A DNA stretch of 64,000 bases from Laspinema palackyanum D2a (GTDB lineage Bacteria > Cyanobacteriota > Cyanobacteriia > Cyanobacteriales > Laspinemataceae). Where the stretch lies: NCBI GenBank assembly GCA_025370845.1, contig JAMXFF010000002.1:88342-152341 (forward strand), given 5' to 3'. The notes under the pieces are model-generated. The model did no database searches. It saw nothing but the letters and a program-made list of their open reading frames with translations, and had not been told where the DNA came from. This document shows, in pieces, positions 51,945 through 60,566 of the stretch. Positions within the stretch are counted from its first letter, which is position 1. Each line of letters starts with the position of its first letter. The translations under genes and the position numbers were made by a program.

Positions 51945-52152
51945 TCCAATGATAAGCATCTGAGGGGGGTAGGCTAGTCCTGGAACCCGCATTCTCTCGT
52001 TACCCCCCTCAGATTAGGCTCAGGAAAAGGCTTTGAAACAATGATTTTCCCCAATTTCAGACCCAAATCATGAAACTGTTGCTACGAAAACTTGACCCCC
52101 TCAGATCCATCGGTGTACAATTGGCTCTATGCCCCGGTCTCAGGACTCAAGG
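51945..52152 (+). promoter_or_regulatory. Leader of array 3
   Basis: TCTGAGGGGGGTA (51959-51971) and TACCCCCCTCAGA (52001-52013) are 29 bases apart; third half-site CCCCCTCAGA (52096-52105), 47 bases before the first repeat. GTTGCTAC, AATTGGCTC and the abutting CTCAAGG are shared with the array 2 leader. Confidence 0.85.
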
Positions 52153-54469
52153 GTTTGACCCTTATTGAAGGGAAAAGGTGCTGAAACCTAAAGCCTGACT
52201 TTCCGCCGTATAACCACGGCAAGTTTGACCCTTATTGAAGGGAAAAGGTGCTGAAACGATTGTTTGCAGGGGTTCGGGCTTCACACTCTTGTGTTTGACC
52301 CTTATTGAAGGGAAAAGGTGCTGAAACGGGTGAAGCTACCAATCGTAATGGCAGCAACACTAGAAGTTTGACCCTTATTGAAGGGAAAAGGTGCTGAAAC
52401 TCTGCAGAGCGGATAATTGCTAACTTAGCTTCAAGAGTGTTTGACCCTTATTGAAGGGAAAAGGTGCTGAAACTGGCTTAAAACAAAAGCATTGGTACTA
52501 TCAAAGTAGGTTTGACCCTTATTGAAGGGAAAAGGTGCTGAAACAATTTTTTTAACTAACCTCGGCTCAGCTGAAAATTGTTTGACCCTTATTGAAGGGA
52601 AAAGGTGCTGAAACTGATCCCATCGATCATTACTTGACCGCTAACGACATGGAGTTTGACCCTTATTGAAGGGAAAAGGTGCTGAAACAATGTTCCTAGT
52701 ATCAGACCAAAAGACCAAACTAGGTTTGACCCTTATTGAAGGGAAAAGGTGCTGAAACTACATTCCATTGCCCAGAGTCAACTTCCACTCCCAGACGTTT
52801 GACCCTTATTGAAGGGAAAAGGTGCTGAAACTAAATTTTTATTGTCTGCTAGATAGGCATCTAGCGTTTGACCCTTATTGAAGGGAAAAGGTGCTGAAAC
52901 TTCGCTCCCCGTTCGACCAAAACTCCCAAACGGGTTTGACCCTTATTGAAGGGAAAAGGTGCTGAAACGTTTGGTTGGGGTTATAACCCCACTCTTGTGA
53001 ACCGTGTTTGACCCTTATTGAAGGGAAAAGGTGCTGAAACGAATTGGGATCTTCTTCCCACCATCCATCATGAAAGTTTGACCCTTATTGAAGGGAAAAG
53101 GTGCTGAAACTAGACTGAATTACCAAGTCGAAGGTAGTATACAGTGTTTGACCCTTATTGAAGGGAAAAGGTGCTGAAACAGAAAGAAGCATAGCAATAG
53201 CTCCTTCAATGGTTTCACTTGTTTGACCCTTATTGAAGGGAAAAGGTGCTGAAACTATGCAGTCCATCTGAAGAGGTTACCACAGGCACAGTTTGACCCT
53301 TATTGAAGGGAAAAGGTGCTGAAACCAGAAATACCAGCCCGAACGGTATCGCTACCTGTTTGACCCTTATTGAAGGGAAAAGGTGCTGAAACGCATAGTG
53401 GTTCGGGTTGATATTCAACCCACTGAAATTCGGTTTGACCCTTATTGAAGGGAAAAGGTGCTGAAACGAGCGGCCTCAACCATGGGGTATTGGTCATTAC
53501 AGACGTTTGACCCTTATTGAAGGGAAAAGGTGCTGAAACTTGAAAGCAATCTGGACTTCTTGAGGAAGTTTATCGAAGTTTGACCCTTATTGAAGGGAAA
53601 AGGTGCTGAAACATGGAATTGAATGACGGATCAAGGGAATAACCGAGGTCGTTTGACCCTTATTGAAGGGAAAAGGTGCTGAAACCACACTATTATTCAG
53701 TCCATTTAGTGTCAGATTTGTTAAGTTTGACCCTTATTGAAGGGAAAAGGTGCTGAAACCAGCAGGTGTGTTGATTGGAGCGATACCAGTTCCCGTTTGA
53801 CCCTTATTGAAGGGAAAAGGTGCTGAAACCATCTACACCTACCAGTCGTACATTACCTTCTAGTTTGACCCTTATTGAAGGGAAAAGGTGCTGAAACAGT
53901 CGTGGGGACATCATTGCCCCAGTTGAAATTGATGTTTGACCCTTATTGAAGGGAAAAGGTGCTGAAACATTATGGTTAAAACTTGTTTGCGAAGCTTTGA
54001 CAAGTTTGACCCTTATTGAAGGGAAAAGGTGCTGAAACTTATATCATCCCCGGCTCGACCAGTGTCAACTTGGTAGTTTGACCCTTATTGAAGGGAAAAG
54101 GTGCTGAAACTGTGCACCGCTAGAGTTGACAGAACCTGCCGCAACTGTTTGACCCTTATTGAAGGGAAAAGGTGCTGAAACGCTGAGGACCGACAATGTT
54201 GGTTTGAGCGATTGCAGGTTTGACCCTTATTGAAGGGAAAAGGTGCTGAAACGTGAGCCAGTTAAGAAGTCGTTTCCTTGGTTACCGTGTTTGACCCTTA
54301 TTGAAGGGAAAAGGTGCTGAAACAAGATTGGGTCACAATGTGACCTGGGCCAGAGTCTGAAATGGTTTGACCCTTATTGAAGGGAAAAGGTGCTGAAACT
54401 CGACCGTAAAGGTCGCGAGGGGTTCCGAATACCAGTTTGACCCTTATTGAAGGGAAAAGGTGCTGAAAC
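52153..54469 (+). CRISPR. CRISPR array 3: 33 repeats, 32 spacers
   Basis: 35-nt repeats starting GTTTGACCCTTATTGAAGGG and ending GGTGCTGAAAC, essentially identical throughout. They have the CCCTT/AAGGG hairpin and a type III handle. Spacers are about 34-41 nt. Transcribed rightward from the leader at 51945-52152. Confidence 0.98.
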
Positions 54470-54483
54470 AGTAAAGGCAATTC

Positions 54484-54515
54484 AGGCGATCGGTCAATAA
54501 CTGCACCGATCGCCT
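54484..54515. terminator. 11-bp inverted repeat after array 3
   Basis: AGGCGATCGGT (54484-54494) and ACCGATCGCCT (54505-54515) form a perfect stem just beyond the last repeat. It may end array transcription. Confidence 0.5.
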
Positions 54516-54718
54516 ATTCAAGCCACATTAAGCGTTTTACATTCAGCAGAAACTTATCCGGTGACCGAAGCAAATTAGATGAGCCGGTAATCTTCTAGCG
54601 GGCGAAATAGGAAATGATACGGGAAGAGGCGAGATTCAAGCAACCCCAAGTTTTGCATTCCTCACTCCCAATTGGTTTCTAGCGATGAGGGATGAGACCT
54701 TAAAAGCCAACGTTTCTA

Positions 54719-55012
54719 CTATTTTGTAAGTTTTTGTTGAATCCAACCGGCAAATTCCAGCCATTCTGTACCACTAAATTTGGTTTGCCATACTGGATTA
54801 TTGCCCGGATTTAGCCTTAAACAATGTAAAAGTAAATCATCGGATAAAAACACTTCTTCTACCGACTGTCCAAATTGCCATTCTTTTTAGTATTTTTCTG
54901 CTGATAAAGCACCTTTACTTGCCATTAAATGAAGATGAAGCAATGTAAGAAAACTTATTTCTTGACCAATTATTTGAATTAATAGTTGAGAAATTTTTGG
55001 CAACTCTTGCAT
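54719..55012 (-). pseudogene. EWLxF-family gene with an in-frame stop
   Basis: Minus-strand frame from ATG 55012: MQELPKISQLLIQIIGQ...GALSAEKY, then TAA (54887-54889), then in the same frame KEWQFGQSVEEVFLSDDLLL...SGTEWLEFAGWIQQKLTK to 54719. Without the stop it is 97 codons. The end matches the proteins at 16480-16754 and 16751-17311. A hairpin (TAGTGGAG/CTCCACTA, 55028-55055) lies upstream. Confidence 0.7.
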
Positions 55013-55063
55013 GACAATGATTGGGGGTAGTGGAGAGTTAATTTACCCTCCACTATTATAGCG

Positions 55064-55996
55064 TTAAAGTCCTACCCAATAAGGTTGAATCCAAACCTTT
55101 TTGCGTGGTTGCTTGCCGGGACCACACGGAATTTCTTTCCAATGTCCTTTGCGGACATGGGTCCTTTGTTTGATTCCAGTAGGAGTGTGGGATTTCAAAC
55201 TGGGATTTTGATAATGTTTCCCTAACATTCTAGGATAACGTTTTGGTGAAGTAGAAGGTGTAGATTTTTTACCAAAACCTTTGATGACCTCATCAACATT
55301 AGTAGAATCGAGTAATTCAGGTTTATAGGCTAATAGCATAAATACCTGAATGGTCAGACTACGCAATTGTTCAATGAACGCTTTTTCATCTTCGGTAATT
55401 GTTGCATTCCCGAAGGCATAATCGTTATTAATTTTGATTTGCCCATCCTCTAATCCAGTTCCAGAGAACCAAACTACATCACCCAAGTTACAACAAAAAC
55501 ATATATGAATATTGACTTGATATTCTTGAGGTAAATATTCTAATGTTTTTCCATAACCCGATGCTGTTGATTCTTCAGGTTTGTCTTTATCTCCCCAATG
55601 TAGAATTGCATATTTTATAGGATAACCATCTGGTGTTTTAAACCAAGATGGAAACACTACCATAAGTGTATGCAAGGGAACTGTGTCAACTAATCCAGCA
55701 ATTGCTGATAATTTATTGACATCATTTTCTAATAAATCTCTCAGTAAATTACTATTGATACAGTAAATTGGTGCATCGCTAAGAAACCAGAGAAATGTTC
55801 GATTTGTAGTTAATTGCGAAGCTGCATCTAACCGAGTTTTTCCCAAATCGTCAACATCCATACACAAGGCCAATTCTGTAGCAATAGCACTCCATTTCCC
55901 AAATTCTTTAGGTAAATTATAATTCCGGTCTTTGAGAATGATTGGGAGCCATTTACTCTTAGCTGACCATTGTTTTAGCATTTTACTTTCTTTCAA
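55064..55996 (-). CDS. Hypothetical protein with GHW...GPG...WIxPxWVG end
   Basis: A protein of 310 residues from a TTG at 55996; AAGGAGG five bases before the TTG supports it over the ATG at 55981. It has a mixed fold with VPLHTLMVVFPSWFKTP and YPIKYAILHWGD. The C-terminus HVRKGHWKEIPCGPGKQPRKKVWIQPYWVG belongs to a motif (RxGHWR...G...R..WI.P..VG) I recall from phage and plasmid hypotheticals, some described as AcrVA2-like. I cannot verify that link. Neighbour of ardA on the same strand. Confidence 0.7.
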   Translation of the reverse strand: MKESKMLKQWSAKSKWLPIILKDRNYNLPKEFGKWSAIATELALCMDVDDLGKTRLDAASQLTTNRTFLWFLSDAPIYCINSNLLRDLLENDVNKLSAIAGLVDTVPLHTLMVVFPSWFKTPDGYPIKYAILHWGDKDKPEESTASGYGKTLEYLPQEYQVNIHICFCCNLGDVVWFSGTGLEDGQIKINNDYAFGNATITEDEKAFIEQLRSLTIQVFMLLAYKPELLDSTNVDEVIKGFGKKSTPSTSPKRYPRMLGKHYQNPSLKSHTPTGIKQRTHVRKGHWKEIPCGPGKQPRKKVWIQPYWVGL

Positions 55997-56009
55997 GATA
56001 ACCTCCTTG

Positions 56010-56032
56010 TAGGGTTGGATAAACCAACCCTA
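56010..56032 (-). promoter_or_regulatory. Hairpin ahead of an AAGGAGG site
   Basis: TAGGGTTGG/CCAACCCTA stem lies between ardA and the 55064-55996 gene, directly before its Shine-Dalgarno. It could be an ardA terminator or modulate translation. Confidence 0.5.
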
Positions 56033-56038
56033 AAATAA

Positions 56039-56776
56039 TTAGTTGTGGAAAACGTAGATACCATTGGGAGTTTCATCGATATAGAAACCCCCACCCAAAT
56101 CCAATTCTCTACCTAAATATTCCCAATCGACGTACTTGGACCAAAATTCTTCTCTTTTCTCAAAACCTGGGTAATCATAAACTTCAGCAATATAATCTGA
56201 TTGAGCAAAATCTTTTAAGTCATCCCAAAATCCAATATAACTCTCCTGAAAATGTTCATGATTCGGCTCAACTTCTTTTTCTCGACAATATTGAATATAA
56301 TATGAAATGGCTTGTTCTTCATTAGGATGTTCACCTAATAATTGTCCCCAACGAGCAACAGTTTCGAGGCTTTCATGTTCACTAATTCTGATAAACCCAA
56401 AATTATCAAAGTCATGGATTGCCCATTCTTCTGCCTTTTCTATAGGTGAATCATCCAACATTTCTTGAATATCGGCTTGGATGTCTTCGGGGTCTTGGTT
56501 GGCATCAATCCACCAACCATGTAGAATTCCAGCGTTATATGCAGCCAGACAAGCGACATAAATCATTGGAGTTGATAATGGGGGTTCTGATACCCGACAC
56601 CGCTCCCCTATCCTGCAATTTTCTTCTGCACCGGCAAGGGCAACCGCCAAATTAATTGCTCGTGAGTCTTTGGTCTTTAAAATTACTGCATTTCCATCAG
56701 TTTTTGATTGGAGAGCATAAGCCACTTCACTAGCTGTTCTTGTTTCGGGAAACATTAATCCTTTGTTGTTTTTCAT
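56039..56776 (-). CDS. ardA: ArdA antirestriction protein with N-terminal extension
   Basis: A protein of 245 residues. From about residue 70 it matches ArdA: MIYVACLAAYNAGILHGWWIDANQDPEDIQADIQEML, EEWAIHDFDNFG, ISEHESLETVARW, YIGFWDDLKDFA, and YVDWEYLGRELDLGGGFYI. ArdA mimics B-form DNA and blocks type I restriction enzymes, typical of plasmids, conjugative elements and phages. The first 65-70 residues (PETRTASEVAYALQSKTDGNAVIL...) are not part of usual ArdA (about 165 residues) and are unexplained. It has the shared arm upstream element. Confidence 0.92.
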   Translation of the reverse strand: MKNNKGLMFPETRTASEVAYALQSKTDGNAVILKTKDSRAINLAVALAGAEENCRIGERCRVSEPPLSTPMIYVACLAAYNAGILHGWWIDANQDPEDIQADIQEMLDDSPIEKAEEWAIHDFDNFGFIRISEHESLETVARWGQLLGEHPNEEQAISYYIQYCREKEVEPNHEHFQESYIGFWDDLKDFAQSDYIAEVYDYPGFEKREEFWSKYVDWEYLGRELDLGGGFYIDETPNGIYVFHN

Positions 56777-56816
56777 AATGAAATCTTGAGAAACATCAAC
56801 AACTCAAAGCGAGAGC
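56777..56816 (-). promoter_or_regulatory. Shared upstream element, copy 7
   Basis: Minus strand: GCTCTCGCT (56808-56816), 8 nt, TTGATGTT (56792-56799), 15 nt, ATG of ardA at 56776. Confidence 0.75.
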
Positions 56817-56841
56817 CAAGTTTTAATAATATTGCCAAGTT

Positions 56842-57036
56842 TTAAGAAGATTTTGACTTAGACTCTAAATGTATTTTGCAAGAATTACAATAACATTTCC
56901 AGGATTTTCCTTCTTTTCTCATCCAGACAGCATAACCATCCCCTTTGCAATAGCTACTACGTCTACAACAAATTGAATAAAAACCTGAATTGTTAACTGA
57001 CAAAAAAGAAGCATCAAATGGTCTAAATGGATTCAT
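56842..57036 (-). CDS. Small Cys-rich protein
   Basis: A 64-residue protein with ICCRRSSYCKGDG and KCYCNSCK, a likely zinc site. Lys/Ser-rich end. Followed upstream by a GGGGTCAT/ATGACCCC hairpin (57058-57079). No family recognised. Confidence 0.55.
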   Translation of the reverse strand: MNPFRPFDASFLSVNNSGFYSICCRRSSYCKGDGYAVWMRKEGKSWKCYCNSCKIHLESKSKSS

Positions 57037-57094
57037 AATTTTTTAGGGGTAAAGGTAGGGGTCATTGATTGATGACCCCAAGGATTGCAATTAA

Positions 57095-57415
57095 TTATTG
57101 TTCAGATTCAGTTTCAAGTTCATCAGGAAAAAGTTGTTGAGTAATGGTTTCATTGAATGCTTCATCAGTTGGTGCGGTTATAACACCTTTGCAATAAAAC
57201 ATTCTCAATTGGATATCTCGACCACCTCGACAAACTTTTTTATCATTTGCAGAGTGACATAAATGTTGAGAACTTCCCTTAACCAAAGGCATTAAATATT
57301 GAGCATATCGTTCAGGTTCTAAAGGAATAGGGTTTTGTCCAGCAAAAGGACAAGTACGACAGGGTTTGTCTTGTACAGGTACTTGTCGTAAATCTTTGAA
57401 ATGTTTTTTAGTCAT
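57095..57415 (-). CDS. DUF6283-like zinc-binding protein
   Basis: A 106-residue protein from the ATG at 57415. The pattern CRTCPFAGQNPIPLEPERYAQYL, LCHSANDKKVCRGGRDIQL and FYCKGV fits DUF6283 proteins, which are common in phages and plasmids and probably bind zinc through the Cys/His set. Function not known. Asp/Glu-rich C-terminus. Confidence 0.7.
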   Translation of the reverse strand: MTKKHFKDLRQVPVQDKPCRTCPFAGQNPIPLEPERYAQYLMPLVKGSSQHLCHSANDKKVCRGGRDIQLRMFYCKGVITAPTDEAFNETITQQLFPDELETESEQ

Positions 57416-57462
57416 GATAAATTCTCCTTGTTGTTTATTCAATTCAGATTATTCAGTTCAGA

Positions 57463-57678
57463 TTATTCAGTTAAATCCTCAAACATTTGGACATAATCTG
57501 ATTCGGTATCAAGCGATTGTAAATAGTCATCGGTTAATTGGCGATCGCTAACTTCTCCTAAACTCTGCTCTAATTCTGTTGTAGTTTTCACACAATTAAA
57601 ACTATGACCAGTGGAAATAATTTGTTCTTCAATAGTTCCATCTGGTTTGACCGTCATTAAAATTTGAATACGTTGCAT
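57463..57678 (-). CDS. DUF2997-like protein
   Basis: A 71-residue protein: MQRIQILMTVKPDGTIEEQI, SFNCVKTTTELEQSLGEV. This follows DUF2997 (I.V.I.PDG......G..C...T..LE..LG), frequent in cyanobacteria and their phages. Preceded by an inverted repeat GCCGG/CCGGC (57690-57711). Confidence 0.7.
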   Translation of the reverse strand: MQRIQILMTVKPDGTIEEQIISTGHSFNCVKTTTELEQSLGEVSDRQLTDDYLQSLDTESDYVQMFEDLTE

Positions 57679-57759
57679 GATGTAAAACAGCCGGGAATCA
57701 CTTAATCCGGCAAAGCCATTACATTCCGACTTTGAGGTGATGTAATGACGAGATGGTAG

Positions 57760-58056
57760 TTATAGTCCTAGTTTTTGTTTGAGATTATCTTGCAGATGAT
57801 TGGCAAATGATGACCAATCGGTTACGCTTAAGATAATGGCTCGTCTGAATTCCCAGTGAATAATCCCTCCAACTGTATTGGGTATCAAATCCCCATTGCA
57901 GTAAGGTTCAATAAACTTGGGACTATAATACTGATATGAGGTTAGAACTGACTTAAATACCTCATTTTCTTGTAAAACCTGTTGATTACCAACTTTTGCC
58001 AAGAAATATTTTAAGAGATTATTGCGTAATTCATCCATTGATTTTCTGTTATTCAT
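57760..58056 (-). CDS. Hypothetical protein, possibly EWLxF-related
   Basis: A 98-residue protein from the ATG at 58056 (GAGGAAG ahead of it). The end VTDWSSFANHLQDNLKQKLG loosely resembles the EWLEF..W.QQKL end of the proteins at 16480, 16751 and 54719. Otherwise unrecognised. Confidence 0.6.
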   Translation of the reverse strand: MNNRKSMDELRNNLLKYFLAKVGNQQVLQENEVFKSVLTSYQYYSPKFIEPYCNGDLIPNTVGGIIHWEFRRAIILSVTDWSSFANHLQDNLKQKLGL

Positions 58057-58170
58057 CAACTTCCTCCTTGGGATTAATTAGTTCCAAACAACGATATATT
58101 TACCGTTAGAATGTTCGGCATTTTGTGCATTCAACCAATGAATTAACCTGCTATATCCTTAAACATTATC

Positions 58171-58764
58171 TTAAATCCTTTGTGCTAGAGATTTTAACCA
58201 TTGAATAGAGGGTTCGGGAAGTTGAAACCATTCACCATGTTGACGAAAAGAATGAAATTGTTGATGGAGCTTTTTCTCCAATGTAACCGAATCACCAGTA
58301 GGAATAGAACAAATTAGTTCAAGTTCCTTAGAATTCATAGTTGAAAGTTGACGTAAACGACGCTGTAAATTGTTAGTGCGACCAATTTTGACTAAATTGC
58401 CGCTACGAATAACATAGACGAATCCATGAACATCCGAATCTGTAGTAGTGGGGAATTGGCCGGTGGTAATTTTCTGAAGTTTATCCAGATTAAGTTTGAT
58501 ATTGAGTTCACCGGCCAATAACTGAGAAGGATTAGTGGGATAAGCGATCGCCAATAAATCTTGCTGTTTGAGTAGCTCAAGACTAGATTGGACTTCTTGA
58601 CGTGGCGATCGCAATAACTTCTCTAAAACTTTGATACTTGTATTGACTTCACCATTTTGATTTTCTGACCAGAGAATATCTAAGAGACAGCAGGCTTGAA
58701 AATCAGGATATATTTCACCTGAATCTAATCTATAAATGTGCCAAAACCAATTTGAACAAACCAT
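58171..58764 (-). CDS. T5orf172/GIY-YIG-like protein with winged-helix N-terminus
   Basis: A protein of 197 residues from the ATG at 58764; the open frame reaches 58785 but overlaps the upstream element. The N-terminal half has a winged-helix look (STSIKVLEKLLRSPRQEVQSSLELLKQQDLLAIA type order). The C-terminal part GFVYVIRSGNLVKIGRTNNLQRRLRQL, LEKKLHQQFHSFRQHGEWFQL is a T5orf172 domain, a GIY-YIG relative of large DNA viruses and phages. It may cut or bind DNA. Confidence 0.85.
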   Translation of the reverse strand: MVCSNWFWHIYRLDSGEIYPDFQACCLLDILWSENQNGEVNTSIKVLEKLLRSPRQEVQSSLELLKQQDLLAIAYPTNPSQLLAGELNIKLNLDKLQKITTGQFPTTTDSDVHGFVYVIRSGNLVKIGRTNNLQRRLRQLSTMNSKELELICSIPTGDSVTLEKKLHQQFHSFRQHGEWFQLPEPSIQWLKSLAQRI

Positions 58765-58801
58765 GATGAATTTGAGAAACATCAAAGTTTAAAGCGAGAG
58801 C
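58765..58801 (-). promoter_or_regulatory. Shared upstream element, copy 8
   Basis: Minus strand: GCTCTCGCT (58793-58801), 7 nt, TTGATGTT (58778-58785), 13 nt, ATG at 58764. Confidence 0.75.
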
Positions 58802-58817
58802 AGGGAGCATTTTAAAA

Positions 58818-59156
58818 TCAGTCAGGAGCATAATAATCAAAATCTACTTGAATCCAGCCTTGTTTTTCGAGATGATTTCGCAGATGTGGGTTATTGCAGT
58901 TTTCTACCATTACTGGATATGGACTATTTGACCGACAGAATTGCAGAAACTGTTTCCCTAATCCTTGAAATCGATATTTTTTATCAACTTCAATAGCTGC
59001 AATATCCAAAAAATGTTGAACCTGATTATTACGGTTTCTGCAAGATATTCTCAAGTAAACTTTCATTTTCTCATCACTTATCCATCTATTCTTAAGCAAA
59101 CGGGTCTTGGACAAAAATTCAAGAAACTGAGCTTTGATTTCTTCTGATAATTCCAT
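58818..59156 (-). CDS. GNAT-like acetyltransferase
   Basis: A 112-residue protein. LDIAAIEVDKKYRFQGLGKQFLQF carries a beta strand plus R-F-Q-G-L-G, the acetyl-CoA pyrophosphate loop of GNAT folds, and ENCNNPHLRNHLEKQGWIQVD matches the late N...L.K.GF part. It is shorter than usual, so the first strands may be reduced. Substrate unknown; phage GNATs often modify host proteins or bases. Confidence 0.65.
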   Translation of the reverse strand: MELSEEIKAQFLEFLSKTRLLKNRWISDEKMKVYLRISCRNRNNQVQHFLDIAAIEVDKKYRFQGLGKQFLQFCRSNSPYPVMVENCNNPHLRNHLEKQGWIQVDFDYYAPD

Positions 59157-59269
59157 TGTTGATATGTTTTGGTAAAAAAAAAGAGGTAGAGCGGATTGGT
59201 TGATATGTTACTGGAAAAAAAAGAGGTAGAGCGGAATCAACCGCTCCAACAACCATTCCAGCAACCGCT

Positions 59270-59722
59270 CTAAATAAGTTGGTCAAGGATTAGTTTGGCA
59301 ATCAGGTCTTTAGGAGGAATCCACAAACCTTGCTTGCCAAGACAAGGAATCGGGTCAATTTTCCTTATCTGAGTTAGTTTCCAAGCATATCGACCCGGTT
59401 GCCAATTTCCGCAAAGTCTTTCCAATTCTGATTGTTGTTCAATAAATTCCTCAGTCATTAAGATGCAATCAGTCAGTTGAGCGATCGCCACTATCTTGCC
59501 CAAATCCTGAGTAAAATCAAAATCAGAAATATATTCAGTGAATGGTTCAAGTTCTGATTGATAGACTGGACGTTTAGCGGAATGAATTAGAATAGTTCCT
59601 CTGTAATTGGTTCCCCAACTTCGAGTTTCAATATTTTTGATTTTATTGGCAATTAATCCAGCCCAAGGTTGCCATAATGTTAACCCTCGGATTAGTTGTA
59701 ATTGTTCCATTGTTTGTGACAT
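59270..59722 (-). CDS. ASCH-domain protein
   Basis: A 150-residue protein, start at 59722 supported by AGGAGA. RGLTLWQPWAGLIANKIKNIETRSW, YRGTILIHSAKRP, LGKIVAIAQLTDC and RYAWKLTQIRKIDPIPCLGKQGLW are the ASCH blocks. ASCH domains bind RNA or modified nucleosides, and some hydrolyse N4-acetylcytidine. Role here unknown. A direct repeat plus hairpin (AGAGGCAGGAT twice, then CCTACCTCT, about 59746-59778) lies between it and the next gene. Confidence 0.85.
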   Translation of the reverse strand: MSQTMEQLQLIRGLTLWQPWAGLIANKIKNIETRSWGTNYRGTILIHSAKRPVYQSELEPFTEYISDFDFTQDLGKIVAIAQLTDCILMTEEFIEQQSELERLCGNWQPGRYAWKLTQIRKIDPIPCLGKQGLWIPPKDLIAKLILDQLI

Positions 59723-59791
59723 ATTATTCTCCTATGTGATTAACTAGAGGCAGGATAGAGGCAGGATAACCTACCTCTACATTGTTGCAAT

Positions 59792-60124
59792 TTATTCATA
59801 TTCATCTGATGATTCAGCATCAGATTCAGTATCAGATTCAGTATCAGATTCAGTTAGGTCATTATCTGATTCTAAATTCTCATCATTTTTGACTAGGATA
59901 CCAAAGTTTAAATCACTTTCTTCAAAATCATATTGAAAGCCTACTATTTTGGCATTATCGTGAACTGTTTTCAAGAAATCACGAAATTCAGGAGGAATTC
60001 GATAATATGCTACTTTGATTTGTTTGGCCGAAACTAAGTATTGAAGTTTGGCATCATCAGGAATGGGTTGACCATTGAGTTGAATCAATTGGATATCGAG
60101 AGCTTCGGGGTCAAATGTTTGCAT
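59792..60124 (-). CDS. Hypothetical protein with acidic repeat tail
   Basis: A 110-residue protein. Residues 1-80 look globular (IQLNGQPIPDDAKLQYLVSAKQIKVAYYRIPP); the end is a (T/A)ESDTESD repeat. No family recognised. Confidence 0.6.
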   Translation of the reverse strand: MQTFDPEALDIQLIQLNGQPIPDDAKLQYLVSAKQIKVAYYRIPPEFRDFLKTVHDNAKIVGFQYDFEESDLNFGILVKNDENLESDNDLTESDTESDTESDAESSDEYE

Positions 60125-60306
60125 GGTGTTGGTGTTGGTGTTGGTTTTGGATTACTGGGTTCATCATCGTCTCTTCTGTTCCGGGAAGGAACAGCACCAG
60201 AAGAACCAGAAGAGACAACAACCCTAGATAAGACTGGACTATGAGAATGAGTGGAGTTGAGCAGAAAACTAATCAGACAAATGATTAGAATTTGGGAAAA
60301 TTTCAT
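60085..60306 (-). CDS. Possible small exported protein
   Basis: A 73-residue frame whose first 20 residues look like a signal peptide (MKFSQILIICLISFLLNS). The rest is Ser/Pro/Asp-rich with (TP)n. It overlaps the start of the next gene by 40 bases in another frame, which lowers confidence. Confidence 0.4.
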   Translation of the reverse strand: MKFSQILIICLISFLLNSTHSHSPVLSRVVVSSGSSGAVPSRNRRDDDEPSNPKPTPTPTPCKHLTPKLSISN

Positions 60307-60566
60307 CTTGGTAAATACAAGTCAGTTTTTCGTGAATATATTCCCGTTGATAAGGTTGGAGATGGAGACGATGGTTGTTATGAATATTGCAGCGACGAAA
60401 ATCATGATGAGGATTATTCTTCTGAAACTCATGACAAATCTTTACATATTCCCTTAATAGACCTGTGAATTCGAGAAATCCGTGACAATCAGTTCCCAGG
60501 GCTGCTTGATAAAATTGAGAAGCAGCTTTATCCATCAATTCCAATGATTCTTGTGGAGTTAATTCC

